DNA from: JBGPYB01 sp041493035
GTDB lineage: Bacteria; Acidobacteriota; Vicinamibacteria; Fen-336
Assembly (NCBI GenBank): GCA_041493035.1
Contig: JBGPYB010000173.1
Coordinates: 1 to 9,573, forward strand
Direction: 5' to 3'
Length of the DNA: 9,573 bases
Shown here: piece by piece, positions 6,635-9,573 of the stretch
How positions within the stretch are numbered: position 1 is the stretch's first letter
How the letters are laid out: every line of letters starts with the position of its first letter
Translations under genes and position numbers: made by a program
The notes under the pieces: model-generated
Seen by the model: only the letters and a program-made list of their open reading frames with translations
Told to the model about the DNA's origin: nothing
Databases searched by the model: none

Positions 6635-7675
6635 CTAGACCGGCCGCGGCTCGGAGGTCCGAGCCGCGGCGACTCGCCTCAGCCATCGCTCGAAGAACCA
6701 ATTGCCGACGACGTATCGACCGTCGTCAGCGGCCAGGTATCCCATCATGGTGAGACCGAAGAGCGCGGGCTCCAAGGCCTCTTCCCCTTCGCCGGCCAGG
6801 ACGGCCAGCTCCCGCCGCGAGCGCTGCCCTTCCCGCGCGACCTCCACGAGGATCAGCCTTTCCCGCGGCTCCAGCGTCTGGAAGTCCACCGAGAAGAAGT
6901 TGGCGACCATCTCGTCGGCCGCGACCTGGTCGAGAGTCGCCGCAAGATCGTGGCTCTCGAAAAGGCGGCTCGCGATGAGTTGTACGAGGAACGGGTGGTT
7001 CGCGGTTCGCTCCATGATGAGAGCCATCTCATCGTCGGCGAAGCGGCCCCGCGCCAGGAGGGCGCGGCATTCGGGTTCCGCCAGGGGCGTCAGGTAGAGA
7101 GGCGGAATGAAGCCCTGGAGAAACGGGGACGTCGCAAAATCCGTCCTCTCGTCGATTCGCCCCAGCCGCTTGGTGGAGGTGAAGACCGTGCGCACCTCCG
7201 GTCCCTTCTGGAAGACGCGGCGCAGTCGCGGGAGGACGCCGGCGTCCGTTCGCGCAACGGTGAGAAACTCCTCGGCCTCGTCGACGAGAAGCAGCAGGCG
7301 CCACCCGCTCCGGACCGTGCGACGGACGAGGGTGGTGAGCATATCGGCAACCGAAAGGCCCTCGAGGCTCTCCACCGAAACGTCGCTCGCTCTCCGAAAG
7401 GACTCGCTGTCCTCGACGCTCCCGAGGAGGCTGTCGGCCAGACCGCGGGCGTCGGCGCTTCCCTGGAGGTCCCAGTAGAGGGCTGCGAACGGGGTGTCAC
7501 CGCTCCCCTGGACCCTGTACTCGAGCTCCTTCAGCAGGCTGGTCTTGCCGAGGCGGCGCGCTCCCACGACCCAGAGAGAGTCCCTTTCTCCTTCGAGGAC
7601 GTTCCGCAGGAGGGACGACCGTCCGAAGAAGTTGTCGGCTCGCACCCAACTGCCGGCGATGAATGGATTCCGCAC
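6635..7675 (-). CDS. Soluble AAA/STAND-type ATPase with C-terminal winged helix
   Basis: This 346-residue protein has no membrane segment. It starts with NPFIAG and FFGR (residues 3-8, 16-19), a module that commonly precedes the P-loop in ATPases related to the archaeal-type ATPase/Orc1-Cdc6-like group. The P-loop is GARRLGKT (38-45), followed by DLQG (69-72) and Walker B LLLLVDEAEEF (127-137). A sensor-like strand TVFTSTKR (163-170) and the lid motif NHPFLVQLIASRL (226-238) come next. Residues about 268-335 look like a winged helix (REGQRSRRELAVLAG, then LTMMGYLAADDGRYVV), a likely DNA- or protein-contact domain. The GTG start follows the previous gene's stop by 14 bases, so the two are almost certainly co-transcribed. 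The module is shared with the upstream membrane ATPase, suggesting an old duplication or two partner subunits. Its biological role is not known; defence, signalling or replication-like loading are all possible and unproven. Confidence 0.85.
   Translation of the reverse strand: MRNPFIAGSWVRADNFFGRSSLLRNVLEGERDSLWVVGARRLGKTSLLKELEYRVQGSGDTPFAALYWDLQGSADARGLADSLLGSVEDSESFRRASDVSVESLEGLSVADMLTTLVRRTVRSGWRLLLLVDEAEEFLTVARTDAGVLPRLRRVFQKGPEVRTVFTSTKRLGRIDERTDFATSPFLQGFIPPLYLTPLAEPECRALLARGRFADDEMALIMERTANHPFLVQLIASRLFESHDLAATLDQVAADEMVANFFSVDFQTLEPRERLILVEVAREGQRSRRELAVLAGEGEEALEPALFGLTMMGYLAADDGRYVVGNWFFERWLRRVAAARTSEPRPV
6643..6670. repeat. Strong 13-bp inverted repeat at the 3' end of the ATPase gene
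   Basis: GCCGCGGCTCGGA and its exact complement TCCGAGCCGCGGC are separated by only GG. As RNA this gives a very stable 12-bp stem with an AGGU loop. It lies within the last codons of the ATPase gene (the VAAARTSEP segment), ending 5 bases before the stop codon. It is too long and exact to expect often by chance, though GC-rich composition raises the odds. Confidence 0.7.
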
Positions 7676-7689
7676 GATGGCTCTCTACC

Positions 7690-9573
7690 CTAGTCTGCCA
7701 CAACTTCCGCGGAGCGCCGTTCCGCCGAGCTGGCGCCCTGCGCCGTCTCACCCGGCCCGTCGAAGCGCACGGTCTCGTGGACGCTCTCGACGTCGCGCGC
7801 CGTGACGACGGTCCGTCCCTCCTCCAGCATCCGGTTGACCGCGTGTATGCAGAACTTCTGGATGACGTAGGGCTTGAGCTCGCTCCAGGCGAGGATCTTC
7901 TCGGCGGCCTCGGCGTCGTAGCGGAAGTAGCCCTCGACGGGGGTCCGGATGAGCGCCTCGGCCTCGTCCCGCGTGAACGCCGTCAACTCGATCTCGTCGA
8001 AGAAGTTGTACCAGGGGCTTCCCTCGCTGTTCCAGACCCGCTTGATCCCGACGCCGCTCATGATGGCCACCAGGTGCTCCGAGAAGGTCTTCATGAAGAT
8101 GCTGCGTAGCCGTTGGTTGATTCGCTCCGAGTATTCGTTGAGCGCGTCCACCTCGTCGATGAGCAGCGCCAGCTTGACCCGCTTTGGGGTCCGGCTCTTC
8201 AGCTCCTCGATGACCCGCTGGAGGTCGTGGCCGAAGTCTCGCCCGTCGTAGGCGTCCTCCTCGACGCGGAACCTCAGGGAGTCCTGGGTCGTCGAGGCCA
8301 GCTTCAAGCCCTCCACGACGTCCGTCATGACCGCATGGAAGAAACCTGATTCAGGGACGCCCTGCAGGTCGGTGAAGACCGGAAAGAAGCGGTAGTCTCC
8401 ACCCTCGTCGGTCTCGAGAGCCTTCTTCAAGTGATAGAGGAACGTGGTCTTTCCGATGCGGCGCTCGCCGGTGATCATCAGGCTGTTGTGGTGGAGGACG
8501 TTCATCATCCGCGTCAGGAGCTTGCCGCGACCGAAGAACATGTCATCGGAGAGGACCGGCGCACCGGCAATGTAGGGGTTGAAGCGGTTCCGCACCGCCC
8601 GCCGACGTCTCGCTCGCTGCACGGCGAAGCCCGCCCCCACGAAGGTCACGGCGAGGCCGAAAGCCGACGGGAGGAAGAGCTGCGTCTCGAACCAGCGAAG
8701 CCTGCGGTTGAGGCGCAAGGTCTCGGTGGTCCTCACCCCCGAGGTGTCGAGGACAGTGACCGTGATCTCGTTCGGTCCCTTCTCCAGCGGAAACTCCCGC
8801 GCGAAGCGGACGTTCCGCGGGATCTCTCCCGATTCGGCTTGGAGGGCCGGCACCTGCTCGCCGACCAGCTTTCCTCCGAGACGGAACTCGATCCGCGCGA
8901 CGCCACGGTCGTCGGTGGCGGCGCCGATGGCTTGTACCGTCGGTCCTTCGAGGTCCCTGGTCTGGGGCTCGAAGAAGATCAGGGCGGGGGCCTGGTTCGG
9001 CAGCCATCTCTGAAAGAGCTCCTCGCCCGTCATTCTTTCGGCGAACCCCAGGCGCTCCCGAGCCTTCACGTTCTCGGGGTCGAGTTCGCGGGCCTCGGCC
9101 AACTTGACGGTCGCGGCCGAGAACTTCCGGTCGCTGATGAGGCGCTCGGCGTCGGCGAGGAGCGTGTCGATCCGCACGCGCTGGTCCCTGGCCCTCTTGA
9201 CGCCTTCCACGAACTTCTGGGCCTGAGCCAGGAGGTCGCGAGCGGCGGCGTTGCCGGGATCGGCCGTGGCGTCGGTCAGGGGCTTCAGGGCCTCTTCGTA
9301 TTTTCCCGCGTCGAAGAGCGCCTTGCCGCGCTCGAACGCGGCCGCCATTCCCGCGCGGCTCGACGACGCGCGGAGACGCTCCTGGGCGTCCCGCTGTCCC
9401 TCTGCGGCGGCGGCGTTCCGGGGGTCCAGGCCGAGCACTTCCTGGAAGCGAATATGGGCTTCGGTGGCCTTCCCCTCATCGAGGAGCCGGCGCCCCTCGG
9501 CGAGGGCCTGTTCGATCCGAGCGGCCCGGGCCGCCGATTCCGAGACCTCGCGCTTCGCGGCGCGGATCTTCTC
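7690..9573 (-). CDS. Membrane-anchored TPR/Ig-like/AAA ATPase (5' end beyond window)
   Basis: The frame stays open to the window edge, so 627 residues are visible and the N-terminus is missing. From the edge: about three TPR units (9573 to about 9020; e.g. LFDAGKYEEALKPL, RKFSAATVKLAEARELDPEN), then an Ig-like beta domain (about 8945-8700; ATDDRGVARIEF, KGPNEITVTVLDTSG). One membrane segment follows (about 8680-8614) with RARRRR after it. The positive-inside rule puts the ATPase in the cytoplasm and the TPR/Ig part outside. This implies an unseen signal peptide or second membrane segment. The ATPase has NPYIAG and FFGR, P-loop GERRIGKT (8469-8446), DLQG, Walker B LALLIDEVDAL and a lid with KPYVIQKFC. 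It precedes the related soluble ATPase by 14 bases. A role as a transmembrane sensor that drives the ATPase on ligand or protein binding is inference; no substrate is known. Confidence 0.85.
   Translation of the reverse strand, partial: EKIRAAKREVSESAARAARIEQALAEGRRLLDEGKATEAHIRFQEVLGLDPRNAAAAEGQRDAQERLRASSSRAGMAAAFERGKALFDAGKYEEALKPLTDATADPGNAAARDLLAQAQKFVEGVKRARDQRVRIDTLLADAERLISDRKFSAATVKLAEARELDPENVKARERLGFAERMTGEELFQRWLPNQAPALIFFEPQTRDLEGPTVQAIGAATDDRGVARIEFRLGGKLVGEQVPALQAESGEIPRNVRFAREFPLEKGPNEITVTVLDTSGVRTTETLRLNRRLRWFETQLFLPSAFGLAVTFVGAGFAVQRARRRRAVRNRFNPYIAGAPVLSDDMFFGRGKLLTRMMNVLHHNSLMITGERRIGKTTFLYHLKKALETDEGGDYRFFPVFTDLQGVPESGFFHAVMTDVVEGLKLASTTQDSLRFRVEEDAYDGRDFGHDLQRVIEELKSRTPKRVKLALLIDEVDALNEYSERINQRLRSIFMKTFSEHLVAIMSGVGIKRVWNSEGSPWYNFFDEIELTAFTRDEAEALIRTPVEGYFRYDAEAAEKILAWSELKPYVIQKFCIHAVNRMLEEGRTVVTARDVESVHETVRFDGPGETAQGASSAERRSAEVVAD

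Noticed and set aside
6594..6701. A longer start for the small YHIQ-ED gene.
   Set aside because: It would overlap the ATPase gene by 67 bases, run through both inverted repeats, and ignore the good ribosome binding site before the GTG at 6593.
6950..7693. A 247-residue open frame on the + strand opposite the soluble ATPase.
   Set aside because: It has no domain signal and lies wholly under a gene with clear Walker motifs.
9436..9438. The GTG at 9438 as the start of the membrane ATPase.
   Set aside because: The frame remains open to the window edge and the 45 residues upstream read as TPR-like helices, so the gene is better described as truncated by the window.
6330..9573. Calling the ATPase operon a defence system.
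   Set aside because: No effector domain, toxin, nuclease or neighbouring known defence gene is visible. The layout is suggestive only, so it is reported as a candidate of unknown role.

Overview
This is a compact, gene-dense bacterial window. By eye about two thirds of the bases are G or C, with strong G/C preference at third codon positions. No RNA gene, insertion sequence, CRISPR array or non-coding stretch over 300 bases is visible. The mix of genes suggests a free-living, high-GC Gram-negative such as an Acidobacteriota, Myxococcota or related lineage: a 7TM-PAS-GGDEF cyclase, a four-cysteine YggX-like protein, TPR plus AAA ATPases, and a small YHIQ-ED protein. The sequence contains no marker that settles the phylum.

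Layout, left to right. (1) An SDR-family oxidoreductase on the + strand (44-844) meets a membrane-bound diguanylate cyclase on the - strand (841-2472) tail to tail. Their stop codons interlock in a CTAG. (2) Upstream of the cyclase on the - strand is an apparent operon. A small YggX/Fe-trafficking-like protein with two CxxC pairs (4603-4845) overlaps by ATGA a two-domain ABC-F ATPase (2540-4606). The cyclase follows 67 bases later. (3) A 39-base divergent spacer carries -10-like elements on both strands that share bases. To its right a DEAD-box RNA helicase (4885-6279) reads on the + strand, possibly from a leaderless mRNA. (4) From 9573 down to 6330 a second - strand operon reads: a membrane-anchored TPR/Ig-like/AAA ATPase whose N-terminus lies outside the window, a related soluble AAA ATPase with a likely winged-helix C-terminus, and an 87-residue protein of unknown function. 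Strong inverted repeats lie around the last intergenic junction.

How the genes may work together. The middle of the window (YggX-like, ABC-F, DEAD-box helicase) looks like housekeeping and stress functions around translation, RNA and iron/redox. The right-hand operon is the least explained part. Two NTPases share the same N-terminal NP(F/Y)IAG...FFGR module. One appears tethered to the membrane with an extracytoplasmic sensor-like region, the other is soluble, and a small accessory protein follows. It is the best candidate here for an undescribed system, but its function cannot be read from the sequence.
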